Source: JAAEQG01 sp023133475
Lineage (GTDB): Bacteria > Planctomycetota > Phycisphaerae > UBA1845
Reading direction: 5' to 3'
Assembly: GCA_030631415.1 (NCBI GenBank)
Contig: DAOVLE010000064.1
Span: forward strand, 1-21,635
DNA length: 21,635 nt
This document shows positions 1 through 6,966 of this stretch, one piece after another. The notes beneath the pieces are model-generated. The model ran no database searches. It was given only the letters and a program-made list of their open reading frames with translations, and was not told the origin of the DNA. The position numbers and the translations under genes were made by a program. Positions within the stretch are counted from its first letter, which is position 1, and every line of letters starts with the position of its first letter.

Positions 1-152
1 ACGCGCGGGACATCCGAGCATTCGCCCGTCGGCACAACCTGCCATTGCAACCGGCATTTGAAGCCAAACTGTTGGAGCTTGAGGAGGAGTTGATCGAACT
101 TGAAGCGGCGGTGGATTCGGTGCTCGAGCCGGCCCCACGGCACGTTCGGTAG
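1..152 (+). CDS. C-terminal end of an EF-hand/dockerin-like protein (partial)
   Basis: The frame is open from base 3 to a TAG at 150-152 and has no start in the window, so this is the 3' end of a gene cut by the window edge. The 49 visible residues begin ARDIRAFARRHNLPLQPAF and continue into a Leu/Glu-rich helix. They match closely the C-terminus of the minus-strand ORF at 21334-21597, where the same segment follows DLDGNGVVNARDI, an EF-hand/dockerin-type calcium loop. Over the first 23 aligned codons I count eight silent differences and one conservative change (Glu/Asp), so the segment looks like real, selected protein. Function of the missing N-terminal part is unknown; in Planctomycetota such loops usually end large secreted proteins. 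Confidence 0.75.
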   Translation, partial: ARDIRAFARRHNLPLQPAFEAKLLELEEELIELEAAVDSVLEPAPRHVR

Positions 153-171
153 GAGTTTTGGGGCAGAAACC

Positions 172-242
172 GTAGGGCGGGTTTTACCCGCCGTCTGTGG
201 CGCTACGTGTCACTTGTCGGCGGCGGGTGGAACCCGCCCTAC
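172..242. repeat. REP doublet (REPIN-like), GTAGGGCGGG family
   Basis: Two palindromes face each other. The left begins GTAGGGCGGGTTTTACCCGCC and the right is GGCGGGTGGAACCCGCCCTAC read inward, with about 29 bp between. The whole unit therefore starts with GTAG and ends with CTAC. The same arrangement recurs at 1781, 4171 and 7947. Confidence 0.85.
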
Positions 243-246
243 ATTT

Positions 247-299
247 GTAGCGCAGGCTTCCAGCCTGCAGAAAAGTGGCAGGCAGGATGCTTGCGCTAC
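247..299. repeat. REP doublet, second sequence family (GTAGCGCAGGC)
   Basis: The left arm is GTAGCGCAGGC followed by TTCCA and GCCTGC. The right arm contains GCAGGC and ends TTGCGCTAC. It has the same architecture as the neighbouring doublet (GTAG foot, hairpin, inverted partner) but a different stem sequence. It overlaps the first possible ATG (275) of the following ORF, one reason to place that start downstream. Confidence 0.7.
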
Positions 300-346
300 A
301 GGGTTTTTCGACAGCCCCTGAAAAGCACGATTTTTTGAGGTGCAAT

Positions 347-1714
347 GTGAAACTGCCCCGGGGTCTCATGCGATATGCGCTTGTGCTGCTCGGTGTTGCC
401 CTGGTTGGCGGTGTGGGATGCCGCCCGACCATGCGTTTTGACGCCGGTGTTCGGGCGGCCTGCTTCGACCGGCTCTTTGATGCACTCCGAAGAGGCCACT
501 TGGCGGAATCGGTGGAACCGCGATTGGCTGAGTTGCGCAGCGAGTATCGCTCGCGCGTGATCCACTCTACCACCCGCCGCGAGTATCTTGTGGAACTGGC
601 TGGTATGCTTGCGGAATTCCAGGATCCTCACATCACCTTCGACAATCTGCGAGAGTACTGGGAAACCACCACAGGGAATCGCCTGTCCCCCGTCGCAGCC
701 TACTGTTGGCTCTGCGGTGGCCATTGTTGGGTTCAGTTCAAGCCTGGTGCGCTGACAGGCCCCAACTCCGCACCGGCCAATACCGGGCTTGAACCGGTGT
801 ACGAGCTGCTTGCGGTCGAAGGAATCCCGGCAGCCATGGTGGCTTGGGGCCTGCTCAACGTCGAACCGGATCAAAGCGTGGAAGTTCAACTGCGCGGTGC
901 AGGCGGCGAGATTAGAGCCGTCCGCGCCCGGCGCCCGCCACCACCACCGAAATGTGATGAGGAGCAACTCGCCCTGGCGCTGGCCAAAGAGGGATACCGG
1001 CTTGGATCCACCAAACCGGTCGATACGAAAATAGCGGTAGTGAATCGTCTCGCCGACGATATTGGCTATATTCGTTTTGAGCATTTCGATGACCAGGCGG
1101 TGGTGAGCGCCCTCGGTAAGGCCCTCGACGAACTGGGCGATACGCGGGCGCTGATCCTGGATTTGCGCTCGAATCGCGGTGGCTTGTACGATTTTGCCCG
1201 GGATACTCTGGGCTTCTTCGTCGATCCGGAGACGCCGTTTGCGCGGTATCATAAGCGCCAGTGGTGGTGGGTGGTCTTCGGCTTCATCCCGATCGACCAT
1301 CATCTCGAGCTTTACGCCACGCCGCAGGAAGCGCGTTATTCCAAGCCCATTGTGGTGCTGATCGATACCCAAACCGCCAGCAGCGGCGAGTTTATGGCAG
1401 CGGCGCTACGTGATGCACGCGGGGCAAAGCTTGTCGGAGCGCGAACGTGCGGGGCGGCCACGGGAGTGGCCACGGTTGAATTGCCGGACGGCTTAAAGGT
1501 GAATTTCGGTGACCGAATTATTATCCCGCTCACCGGCAAAAGCTACCTGAATTGCGGGCTCGAGCCGGACATCATGGTGCCGCTCGACACCGAGCGAGTT
1601 CTGCGCGACGGTGCGGACGAACTATATCGCTGGCATGAGCAGGTTTTGCAAATCGGCCTGGAGACAGCCAAAGAAATGGCTGGGTGGGGGACGGATTCAA
1701 ACCCCCGCGATTGA
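347..1714 (+). CDS. S41-family peptidase, predicted lipoprotein
   Basis: A 455-aa protein resembling C-terminal-processing (S41) serine peptidases. The GTG at 347 is preferred: GAGG lies six bases upstream, and the N-terminus then reads as a lipoprotein signal with lipobox VGGVGC (Cys near residue 25). The ATG at 275 would add residues encoded by a repeat; the ATG at 368 is also possible. After a helical N-terminal segment with DPH (His95) comes a PDZ-like stretch (about 145-200), then the core: GYIRFEHF, LILDLRSNRGG, and TASSGEF with the probable nucleophile Ser345. The usual catalytic Lys, 25 residues downstream in GxxTFGKG, is replaced: here GARTCGAATG has Ala at that position. Many S41 members outside the Ctp branch also lack it and use other residues. 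The substrate is unknown. It stands alone between repeats, and its last codons fall in an inverted repeat. Confidence 0.85.
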   Translation: MKLPRGLMRYALVLLGVALVGGVGCRPTMRFDAGVRAACFDRLFDALRRGHLAESVEPRLAELRSEYRSRVIHSTTRREYLVELAGMLAEFQDPHITFDNLREYWETTTGNRLSPVAAYCWLCGGHCWVQFKPGALTGPNSAPANTGLEPVYELLAVEGIPAAMVAWGLLNVEPDQSVEVQLRGAGGEIRAVRARRPPPPPKCDEEQLALALAKEGYRLGSTKPVDTKIAVVNRLADDIGYIRFEHFDDQAVVSALGKALDELGDTRALILDLRSNRGGLYDFARDTLGFFVDPETPFARYHKRQWWWVVFGFIPIDHHLELYATPQEARYSKPIVVLIDTQTASSGEFMAAALRDARGAKLVGARTCGAATGVATVELPDGLKVNFGDRIIIPLTGKSYLNCGLEPDIMVPLDTERVLRDGADELYRWHEQVLQIGLETAKEMAGWGTDSNPRD

Positions 1715-1753
1715 TTCGAATGCCGGCATCATGGTGAATTCAGTCCCCCACCC
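1682..1753. repeat. Inverted repeat spanning the end of the S41 gene
   Basis: GGGTGGGGGAC at 1682-1692 is exactly complementary to GTCCCCCACCC at 1743-1753. The left arm is inside the last codons of the S41 gene, the right arm is beyond its stop. No T-run follows, so a terminator role is uncertain. A related GGGGGTGGGG inverted repeat occurs at 21253-21304. Confidence 0.45.
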
Positions 1754-1780
1754 CTGGAAGGGGCGGGGCACCCATGCAGT

Positions 1781-1855
1781 GTAGGGCGGGTTCTACCCGC
1801 CGTCCCATGTCAAAAAATCGCCCCATGCCAGGAAGGCGGGTAGAACCCGCCCTAC
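1781..1855. repeat. REP doublet (REPIN-like), GTAGGGCGGG family
   Basis: GTAGGGCGGGTTCTACCCGCC on the left and GGCGGGTAGAACCCGCCCTAC on the right, about 33 bp apart. The right-hand foot overlaps the stop codon of the minus-strand zinc-ribbon gene: CTAC at 1852-1855 is GTAG on the minus strand, and its TAG is the stop. Confidence 0.85.
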
Positions 1856-2214
1856 AGTTCTACTATGTTGCTTGGCCGATCACCTGCCTCAGGCGGTTGG
1901 AAGGGGGTACCGCATTCCGGGCAACGATGGGCTGGCGAGCCGGTCAGATCATAACCGCATTCGTGACAATAGGGCCTATTCCCGGGAACCGCCAAGTCCA
2001 CAATCCACCGCCCGCCAAAAAAGCAATAAAGCCCTAGACACGCCTCGAATGCGCAAATACAAGCCCTCCCTATCCAAAACCACGAAGAATCCGAAAGCTC
2101 AACCTCGAAGACAAACAGGCTGACGATCGCACTGACACAACCTACCAGACCCTGGGCGAAAAGCCAAACCCCGATCAACTTCAGCAGTATCCGAAACAGA
2201 GTCTTGTATTTCAT
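1852..2214 (-). CDS. Small membrane protein with C-terminal zinc ribbon
   Basis: A 120-aa protein read from ATG at 2214; a TTG nine codons upstream is less likely, and a GGGGGGAG lies 14 bases before the ATG. Two hydrophobic stretches (about residues 7-36 and 45-66) suggest two membrane segments. The C-terminal tail holds YCHECGYDLTG and RCPECGTPF, that is CxxC at 83-86 and 98-101, a typical four-Cys zinc ribbon. Proteins with this membrane plus CxECGYDLTG ribbon layout are common in Planctomycetota; no function is established that I know of. The stop codon is supplied by the adjacent REP element, so the last few residues may be altered from an ancestral end. A promoter-like site lies 50-75 bp upstream. 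Confidence 0.75.
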   Translation of the reverse strand: MKYKTLFRILLKLIGVWLFAQGLVGCVSAIVSLFVFEVELSDSSWFWIGRACICAFEACLGLYCFFGGRWIVDLAVPGNRPYCHECGYDLTGSPAHRCPECGTPFQPPEAGDRPSNIVEL

Positions 2215-2262
2215 CTGTGGATCCCGGTCTCCCCCCAACAAGGCATCAAAGGCACAGCAGCT

Positions 2263-2291
2263 TTTTTAGCCGCCGAAACTCAAAATGTCAA
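2263..2291 (-). promoter_or_regulatory. Sigma70-type promoter candidate for the zinc-ribbon gene
   Basis: On the minus strand TTGACA (2291-2286) is followed after 17 bases by TAAAAA (2268-2263). Transcription would start near 2256, giving a leader of about 40 nt to the ATG at 2214. Confidence 0.55.
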
Positions 2292-2460
2292 AAGCAACCG
2301 CCAGGTTAACAACCATCCGAGACGGATCGCATGATGGTCAACGCTCGGTAGAAGTGCACATCGAACAGGCTGCCCCGGATATTTCACAGCGGAGTAGACA
2401 GAGACCGCATGCCGTCTTCGGCGGCATCTGAATACCATGAAAAAGGTAAAGGTATTGGGC

Positions 2461-2550
2461 GTAGGGGGGTGGAATCTCGCAGAGCGAGGTTCCACCCACC
2501 AACCGGCATGGTGGGTTTCGCCCGCCTGCGGCAGGCTCCACCCACCCTAC
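2461..2550. repeat. REP-type element, GTGGAA-CTCGC-GAGCGAG variant
   Basis: It begins GTAGGGGGGTGGAA, contains the hairpin CTCGCAGAGCGAG, and ends CCACCCACCCTAC after a second hairpin (GCCTGCGGCAGGC). It keeps the GTAG...CTAC ends. The inner CTCGC/GCGAG hairpin recurs at 9243 and 21201, defining a third family of GTAG elements here. Confidence 0.7.
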
Positions 2551-2649
2551 TAATCACACACCAGACAAGCCCCGATTTCACTATATTGCCAAGCCGGCGC
2601 CATAATAGGGGTCATGTATCCAGCAGAGTGACTACACACCGGCGAAAAG

Positions 2650-2678
2650 TTGACATCTTTACTGTTTGCGTATTTAAT
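2650..2678 (+). promoter_or_regulatory. Strong sigma70-type promoter candidate for the HDOD-PilZ pair
   Basis: TTGACA at 2650-2655, a 17-base spacer, then TTTAAT at 2673-2678 (5 of 6 to the consensus). The local sequence is AT-rich against a GC-rich background. Predicted start near 2685, about 90 nt before the ATG at 2777. Confidence 0.7.
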
Positions 2679-2776
2679 TCATGGCAGAGCGCTGTTTATG
2701 CTCGCGTAGGCACTGACGTATCGGCGTGTATGTAGCCGTATTTCGTGCTCGCGACTATAGAAACCAGGTCTTTTCG

Positions 2777-3706
2777 ATGGTGGAACGAGAGAGAGCAACA
2801 CATCTTCCATATCAGAGGGTCAAGGATACGGAGTCCTTGCCGTCTCCCAAGGGGGTTGCCTTTGAAATTCTACGGCTCACTTCCGATGAGCGAACCACCC
2901 TGCCGCAGCTTGCGTCTATTGTGAAGCGAGACCCTGCCACAACCGCCCGTTTGCTCAAGTTCGTCAATTCGCCGTTTGCTGGGGTTGCGAGGCGGATCAC
3001 CTCGGTGTCCCAGGCGGTGGTGCTGCTTGGGATGGAGACGGTCAAGAGCATTACGTTGGCGTTCTCGCTCGTTTCCCAACTAAGGCAAGGCCCTTGTGCG
3101 GAATTTGATTATGAGGCATTCTGGTCGGAGTGTGTTGCCCGTGCCGTTGCAGGGCGGCGTGTCGCCCATCAACTCAAGCGTTTCAATCCTGATGAAGTGT
3201 TCACCTGCGGGTTGCTCTGCCAGCTCGGTCGCCTTGCGTTTGCTACGGCGTATCCTGGTTCATACTCTTACGTTCTCGAACAGGCAGATGCCGACGTTCC
3301 AGGTTCTTTGTTGGCACTTGAGCATCAGATGTTCGAGCTTGACCATAATGAACTTGCTGCCGAGATGATGGAGGATTGGCATCTTCCTCCCGTTTTCTGT
3401 GAGGCGGTGCGGTTGCAGGACTCTGCCGGTGGTGTGGAGGGGGTTTTCGACTCCCCGGCGGGCGAGCTTTCACGGGTGCTGCACTTGACTGGTGTGTTGT
3501 CCGCTCTTCTAACCAATCCCCAGGTCCACCGAGAGACGCTGGCTTCGGTCAACGTGGAGGCTGCCAGGCTTGATATCATGCCGGACGTTTTGGCAGAGGT
3601 GTTTGATCTGATAGCCAAGGAGTGGTGTGAGATGGGCGCCATCTTTGACGTGAAGACGCGAAACGTGCCGTCCCTGGGCGAGCTTTACCCGCGAACAGCG
3701 CTGTAG
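2777..3706 (+). CDS. HDOD domain signalling protein
   Basis: A 309-aa protein from ATG 2777, with AGG eight bases upstream; a GTG at 2726 would add 17 residues with no visible ribosome site. The body matches the HDOD family: LPSPKGVAFEILRL near the N-terminus, LPQLASIVKRDPATTARLLKFVNS, then SVSQAVVLLGMETVKSITLA, followed by FWSECVARAVAGRRVA and CGLLCQLGRLAFA. HDOD domains are related to HD phosphohydrolases but lack the metal-binding residues, and are usually found in signal transduction, often with c-di-GMP or chemotaxis components. No second domain is obvious in the last 80 residues. The next gene, 30 bp downstream, encodes a PilZ-type protein, so a shared transcript and signalling role are likely. 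Confidence 0.85.
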   Translation: MVERERATHLPYQRVKDTESLPSPKGVAFEILRLTSDERTTLPQLASIVKRDPATTARLLKFVNSPFAGVARRITSVSQAVVLLGMETVKSITLAFSLVSQLRQGPCAEFDYEAFWSECVARAVAGRRVAHQLKRFNPDEVFTCGLLCQLGRLAFATAYPGSYSYVLEQADADVPGSLLALEHQMFELDHNELAAEMMEDWHLPPVFCEAVRLQDSAGGVEGVFDSPAGELSRVLHLTGVLSALLTNPQVHRETLASVNVEAARLDIMPDVLAEVFDLIAKEWCEMGAIFDVKTRNVPSLGELYPRTAL

Positions 3707-3736
3707 TGTTATTCCCACCCTGCCGATGATCTGGGA

Positions 3737-4117
3737 ATGGATCAACAGGTCGAAAGCAAGCTGTCCGGCGTAGCGTTTATCGCCCTGTTAAGCCGCTACT
3801 GTCGGGTAACCGCCTGCCACTTGCGTGAGACGGACCGCCGGCTGGCGTGTCGTTTCCTGGTCGAGGAAGGTGCCGCCACTGCCACGATTCAAGCCGGGAG
3901 CGTCACCGCACGGGGAACGCTGGCCAACGTCTCCAGCGGAGGTGCCCAGATAATGGTCGATAAACCGATGCCCCACGATGCGCAAATCGAGCTGCGGTTC
4001 CATATCGGAGGCCAAACATATCGCAATACCGGGCGGGTCATCCGAAGTCTACCCTGTCAGGTGGGCTATCTGATAACCGCCTGCTTTGAACCAGGCCCAT
4101 TTGAACTCATCTCCTAA
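3737..4117 (+). CDS. PilZ domain protein (probable c-di-GMP receptor)
   Basis: A 126-aa protein beginning 30 bp after the HDOD gene, with only a weak upstream GGGA. Both PilZ signature elements are visible in order: RLACR (RxxxR, residues 35-39) and NVSSGG (N/DxSxxG, residues 64-69), followed by beta-strand-like segments (AQIELRFHIGG, YRNTGRVIRS). In known PilZ domains these two motifs bind c-di-GMP. The first about 30 residues have no recognised domain. The position after an HDOD gene suggests the two act in one c-di-GMP-linked pathway, perhaps touching motility or surface attachment; that link is inference. Confidence 0.75.
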   Translation: MDQQVESKLSGVAFIALLSRYCRVTACHLRETDRRLACRFLVEEGAATATIQAGSVTARGTLANVSSGGAQIMVDKPMPHDAQIELRFHIGGQTYRNTGRVIRSLPCQVGYLITACFEPGPFELIS

Positions 4118-4170
4118 GCACCGACGCAAAAATAACTTCTCATTTTCGGCAAGAGCCGGCGGGTAGAACT

Positions 4171-4245
4171 GTAGGGCGGGTTCCACCCGCCTTCTTGGCA
4201 TAGGGCGGTTTCTTGACGTGGGATGGCGGGTAGAACCCGCCCTAC
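4171..4245. repeat. REP doublet (REPIN-like), GTAGGGCGGG family
   Basis: GTAGGGCGGGTTCCACCCGCC on the left and GGCGGGTAGAACCCGCCCTAC on the right, with about 32 bp between that include a further degenerate TAGGGCGG. A short CGGGTAGAAC fragment just before it (4160-4169) may be a decayed copy. Confidence 0.85.
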
Positions 4246-4299
4246 ACTGTGTAGGCGGCCCGCTTCGAATGATGTCCCAGGCTAACCTGCGCCCCTCGC

Positions 4300-4328
4300 T
4301 TGACGGCCACGAGCACCTGGGGTCTAAT
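4300..4328 (+). promoter_or_regulatory. Sigma70-type promoter candidate for the TPR lipoprotein
   Basis: TTGACG at 4300-4305, a 17-base spacer, and TCTAAT at 4323-4328, each one base off consensus. Start expected near 4335, about 49 nt ahead of the ATG at 4384. Confidence 0.65.
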
Positions 4329-4383
4329 CCGGATCCCGATAGGTTGTCCAGGATGAACGAATCCCAACACCAAGGAGAGGTCG

Positions 4384-5226
4384 ATGTTCCGTCTACGCCG
4401 TGCTCTCGTTGCCATCGCCATCGTGCTCCTCGCCGGTCAATATGGCTGCAAGACCGACCCCCTCTTCGAGAACCGCCAAAAGGTTGATGGGCCGGTGACC
4501 TCGATACAACGACCCGAAGGGGTGGAGGTTGCCGACATTGTGATCGTGGATGCCCGCGAGGTGGACCTGGTCGAGGAGGTGCTCACCCTCCGGGCCAAGT
4601 ATTATCGCTCCCTGGAAACCCTGCGCGACTACTACAAGCAGAAAGGCTATCATCGCAAACAACAATGGGCTGAGTATGAGCTTGAAGACGTCGAGCACAT
4701 CCACGCCTTCAAGTACCTGTTAGATGCCGAGATACCCGTCTCATCCCTGCGCCCGACGGATTCGATCCCCCAGGCCGACGCCTTGTACACCAAGGGGCTG
4801 GAGTTGATGAAGCAGGGTGGGCATAAGGTGCCGGCGTTGTACCGCAAGGACTTGATGGTCGAGGCCCTTGGGGCTTTCACTGAATTGATCACGCGGTTCC
4901 CCGCCAGTGACAAGATTGATGACGCCGCCTTCTATTGCGGTGAAATCCACAAAGAGTACTTCAAGAACCAGGAGGAAATCGCCCTGAAGTGGTACGAGCG
5001 GGCGTGGACCTGGGATCCGCACACGCCTCACCCAGCCCGTTTCCAGGCGGCGGTGGTTTACGATTATCGCCTTCACGACCGTGCCCGAGCTTTGGAGCTG
5101 TACCATGAGGTGCTCAAGTGTGAAGCAAAGAACAAGTCCAATGCTGCCTTTGCGGTCACTCGCATCCATTTTCTGACCGGGGACCTGAAATCCGCCGGGG
5201 CTGACGAGGTGGGCGCCGAGCAGTAG
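4384..5226 (+). CDS. TPR-containing predicted lipoprotein
   Basis: A 280-aa protein with a strong AAGGAG six bases before its ATG. The N-terminus is a signal peptide (MFRLRR, then a hydrophobic run) ending at Cys22 in QYGC; the lipobox is imperfect because Gln and Tyr occupy the -3 and -2 positions. From about residue 130 the sequence is helical and TPR-like: ADALYTKGLELMKQGG, LMVEALGAFTELITRFPASD, DDAAFYCGEIHKEYFKN, ALKWYERAWTWDP, ARALELYHEVLKCEAKN. The pattern of helix pairs ending in RFPAS/WDP is typical of outer-membrane or periplasmic TPR scaffolds; no enzymatic motif is visible. A partner cannot be named from the sequence. Its TAG stop is the foot of a REP-like hairpin. Confidence 0.75.
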   Translation: MFRLRRALVAIAIVLLAGQYGCKTDPLFENRQKVDGPVTSIQRPEGVEVADIVIVDAREVDLVEEVLTLRAKYYRSLETLRDYYKQKGYHRKQQWAEYELEDVEHIHAFKYLLDAEIPVSSLRPTDSIPQADALYTKGLELMKQGGHKVPALYRKDLMVEALGAFTELITRFPASDKIDDAAFYCGEIHKEYFKNQEEIALKWYERAWTWDPHTPHPARFQAAVVYDYRLHDRARALELYHEVLKCEAKNKSNAAFAVTRIHFLTGDLKSAGADEVGAEQ

Positions 5227-5245
5227 GGCAGGTTGAAAACCTGCC
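5223..5245 (+). repeat. Single REP-like hairpin overlapping a stop codon
   Basis: GTAG at 5223-5226 is followed by GGCAGGTT and AACCTGCC arms (5227-5245) with a 2-3 base loop. The TAG is the stop codon of the TPR lipoprotein. It could also slow or end transcription, but no T-run follows. Confidence 0.65.
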
Positions 5246-5265
5246 GCGATAGGCTGATCGGACTC

Positions 5266-5520
5266 CTACGGTCTGTCCGTGTTGTCGTGTTTGGCCTGTG
5301 CCTCGCGCAAACTCGCTTCGGCGTCGAAGATACGGTACTTTTGAACCAATCGCCAGTCTTCCAGTGCCTCGCGTGCTCTGGCGGTGGTTTTGCCGATCTG
5401 CTGATAACGAGCCCGTGCCTCTTCGGCCATCTCAAGCAATGCCCCGCGTCGTGACTCCGGCAGAGTTTCGATATTGGCCAGAATCTTGCTCAACTGCTCG
5501 TTGAACTGCTGGTTGGTCAT
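5266..5520 (-). CDS. Small helical protein of unknown function
   Basis: An 84-aa protein from the ATG at 5520, directly preceded on the minus strand by GGGGGGAAAG; upstream in-frame starts would add 29 residues without a ribosome site. The sequence is highly charged and predicted helical: SKILANIETLPESRR, ALLEMAEEARARYQQ, TARAREALEDWRLV, DAEASLREAQAKH. There is no signal peptide and no Cys. I do not recognise a named family; a coiled-coil adaptor or regulatory subunit is possible. It lies 160 bp downstream of the PilT-like gene on the same strand, and a separate promoter candidate precedes it. Confidence 0.6.
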   Translation of the reverse strand: MTNQQFNEQLSKILANIETLPESRRGALLEMAEEARARYQQIGKTTARAREALEDWRLVQKYRIFDAEASLREAQAKHDNTDRP

Positions 5521-5577
5521 CTTTCCCCCCCTGCATTGGCCTCTAAAGGCCTGCTTTGCGTTTTGCTCTCTCGAACA

Positions 5578-5607
5578 ACTATAGGCAACACGCCGGGCAA
5601 AGGCCAA
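5578..5607 (-). promoter_or_regulatory. Promoter candidate for the 84-aa protein
   Basis: On the minus strand TTGGCC (5607-5602), an 18-base spacer, then TATAGT (5583-5578). The -10 is good (5 of 6), the -35 weak (4 of 6). Confidence 0.4.
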
Positions 5608-5682
5608 CCAGCAACGCCAAAACTTAACCGCACTCCTCGGAAAAAACGTTTCCGGACATGAAAAAGTGGAATGTCCCCTTTT

Positions 5683-6756
5683 TCACGTGTGCTTGGCGTA
5701 GCGGCGGGCGGTGCCCGAGTCGATCTTGTGGGACTTGACCAATTGCTGCAAGCTGGCGTCCAAAGTGATCATGCCGTCCCGTGCCCCGGTTTGAATGGCG
5801 GATTCGATGGACTCGATCTTCCCCAGCTTGATCCCCACCCGCACCGGATCGTTGACCACCAAAACCTCCAAAGCCAGCACCCGTTTCTCGCCGGGGACGG
5901 TGTTGCGCAACAGATGTTGGCTGACCACAAAACGCAGGCTCAGTGCCAGTTGGGTGCGGACGGAGTCTTGCGCGTCGTGCGGGAAAAGGTCCACAAAACG
6001 CGTAATCGCTCCCTTGGCGTCTTTAGTGTGAAGGGTGGTGAGGACCAGGTGCCCGGTTTCCGCGGCGCTAAGAGCCATCCGGGCTGTGTCCCGATCGCGG
6101 ATTTCACCGACCAGCATCACGTCGGGATCCTGCCGCAACCCATATTTGAGCCCGTCGAAGAATGAATCCACGTCCGTGCCCACCTCACGCTGGGTGACGA
6201 TGCTGTTGGGGCAATGCGGGAAAAGATACTCGACGGGCTCCTCGACGGTAATGATGCGATAACCGCCGGCTTCGTTGAGCAGGTTGACCAAAGCCGCCAG
6301 GGTAGTGCTCTTGCCTGACCCGGTGATGCCGGTGACGATAATCAAACCGTTAACCTGCCGAATCATGCGTTCAGCCAACCCACGCGGAAAGCTCATCCAA
6401 TCAAAGTCCGGTATGCGGCTGGGGATGTGCCGGAAGCAGGCGGCAAGCTGCCCGCGTGAATAGAACACGCTGGCCCGATAGCGCTCCAGACCCTCACTGG
6501 TGGGCAAGGTCAGGGAGCAATCGGCGTTCTTATGGTGATGGAGGTGCTCGCGGGCCTGCTCGGGCAACACGGACTCGATCATGTGGCAGGCTGATGCGGT
6601 GTCAAGCCGGCGATCCCCGTACTCGGCGACCTCGCCGTGTATCCGAAAGCTTGCCCGATAACCGGGCACAATGTGCAGATCGGACGCCTGACGGCTGATC
6701 ATTTCGAGCAACAGGGTTTCCATCTCATTGGTGCAGGTTGTGGTTTGATCGTTCAT
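5683..6756 (-). CDS. pilT: PilT-family type IV pilus ATPase
   Basis: A 357-aa secretion/retraction ATPase from ATG 6756, with AAGGAG eleven bases upstream; the GTG at 6768 overlaps that ribosome site and is rejected. Motifs in order: N-terminal SDLHIVPGYRASFRIHGE, Walker A GITGSGKST (143-151), Asp box TVEEPVE (170-176), Walker B VMLVGEIRD (213-221), His box HLVLTTLHT (236-244), and C-terminal SAIQTGARDGMITLD. This is the PilT/PilU branch, whose hexamers power pilus retraction or modulate it. The AIRNLIRE segment that normally lies about 10 residues before IQTG is not recognisable here (VRVGIKLGKIES instead), so classic PilT retraction activity is uncertain. No other pilus genes are in the window. 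The phospholipase-like gene lies 206 bp upstream on the same strand, separated by hairpins. Confidence 0.9.
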   Translation of the reverse strand: MNDQTTTCTNEMETLLLEMISRQASDLHIVPGYRASFRIHGEVAEYGDRRLDTASACHMIESVLPEQAREHLHHHKNADCSLTLPTSEGLERYRASVFYSRGQLAACFRHIPSRIPDFDWMSFPRGLAERMIRQVNGLIIVTGITGSGKSTTLAALVNLLNEAGGYRIITVEEPVEYLFPHCPNSIVTQREVGTDVDSFFDGLKYGLRQDPDVMLVGEIRDRDTARMALSAAETGHLVLTTLHTKDAKGAITRFVDLFPHDAQDSVRTQLALSLRFVVSQHLLRNTVPGEKRVLALEVLVVNDPVRVGIKLGKIESIESAIQTGARDGMITLDASLQQLVKSHKIDSGTARRYAKHT

Positions 6757-6859
6757 GTATTCAGGCACTCCTTGCTGCTCTTACCCGCCGGCTTGGCGCA
6801 GGTTGCAACTCTACACCGCTGATGGGAAACGTAAACCTTCAGTAAGCCCGTGGTGTAAA

Positions 6860-6937
6860 GGCAACGAGGCAACAAGCCCCCGTAGGTCGGGTCTGCGGAC
6901 CCGACCTACAAACTTGCTGCCTTGTTGCCTTGTTGCC
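6860..6937. repeat. Nested inverted repeat with a perfect GTAG hairpin
   Basis: An outer arm GGCAACGAGGCAACAAG (6860-6876) pairs with CTTGTTGCCTTGTTGCC (6921-6937) with one mismatch. Inside is a perfect hairpin at 6882-6909: GTAGGTCGGGTC, loop TGCG, GACCCGACCTAC. The hairpin is a fourth stem sequence with the GTAG/CTAC ends. It lies between the phospholipase-like gene and pilT. Confidence 0.8.
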
Positions 6938-6945
6938 TGCCCTAC

Positions 6946-6966
6946 GGCGGGTGGAACCCGCCCTAC
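6946..6966. repeat. Single REP hairpin, GTAGGGCGGG family
   Basis: GGCGGGTGGAACCCGCCCTAC, that is GTAGGGCGGG...CCCGCC on the minus strand. Its TAG (6965-6963) is the stop codon of the phospholipase-like gene. Confidence 0.8.

Larger units (their letters stand above)
2215..2776. other. Intergenic region between two divergent genes
   Basis: About 560 bp between the zinc-ribbon gene (minus) and the HDOD gene (+). It contains a minus promoter candidate (2263-2291), a REP-type element (2461-2550) and a plus promoter candidate (2650-2678). I see no convincing coding sequence; short ORFs here overlap the repeat and have no ribosome binding site or family resemblance. Confidence 0.6.

Noticed and set aside
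296..1372. A 358-codon minus-strand frame opposite the S41 peptidase
   Set aside because: No ribosome site or family resemblance, and it is fully covered by a gene with clear S41 motifs.
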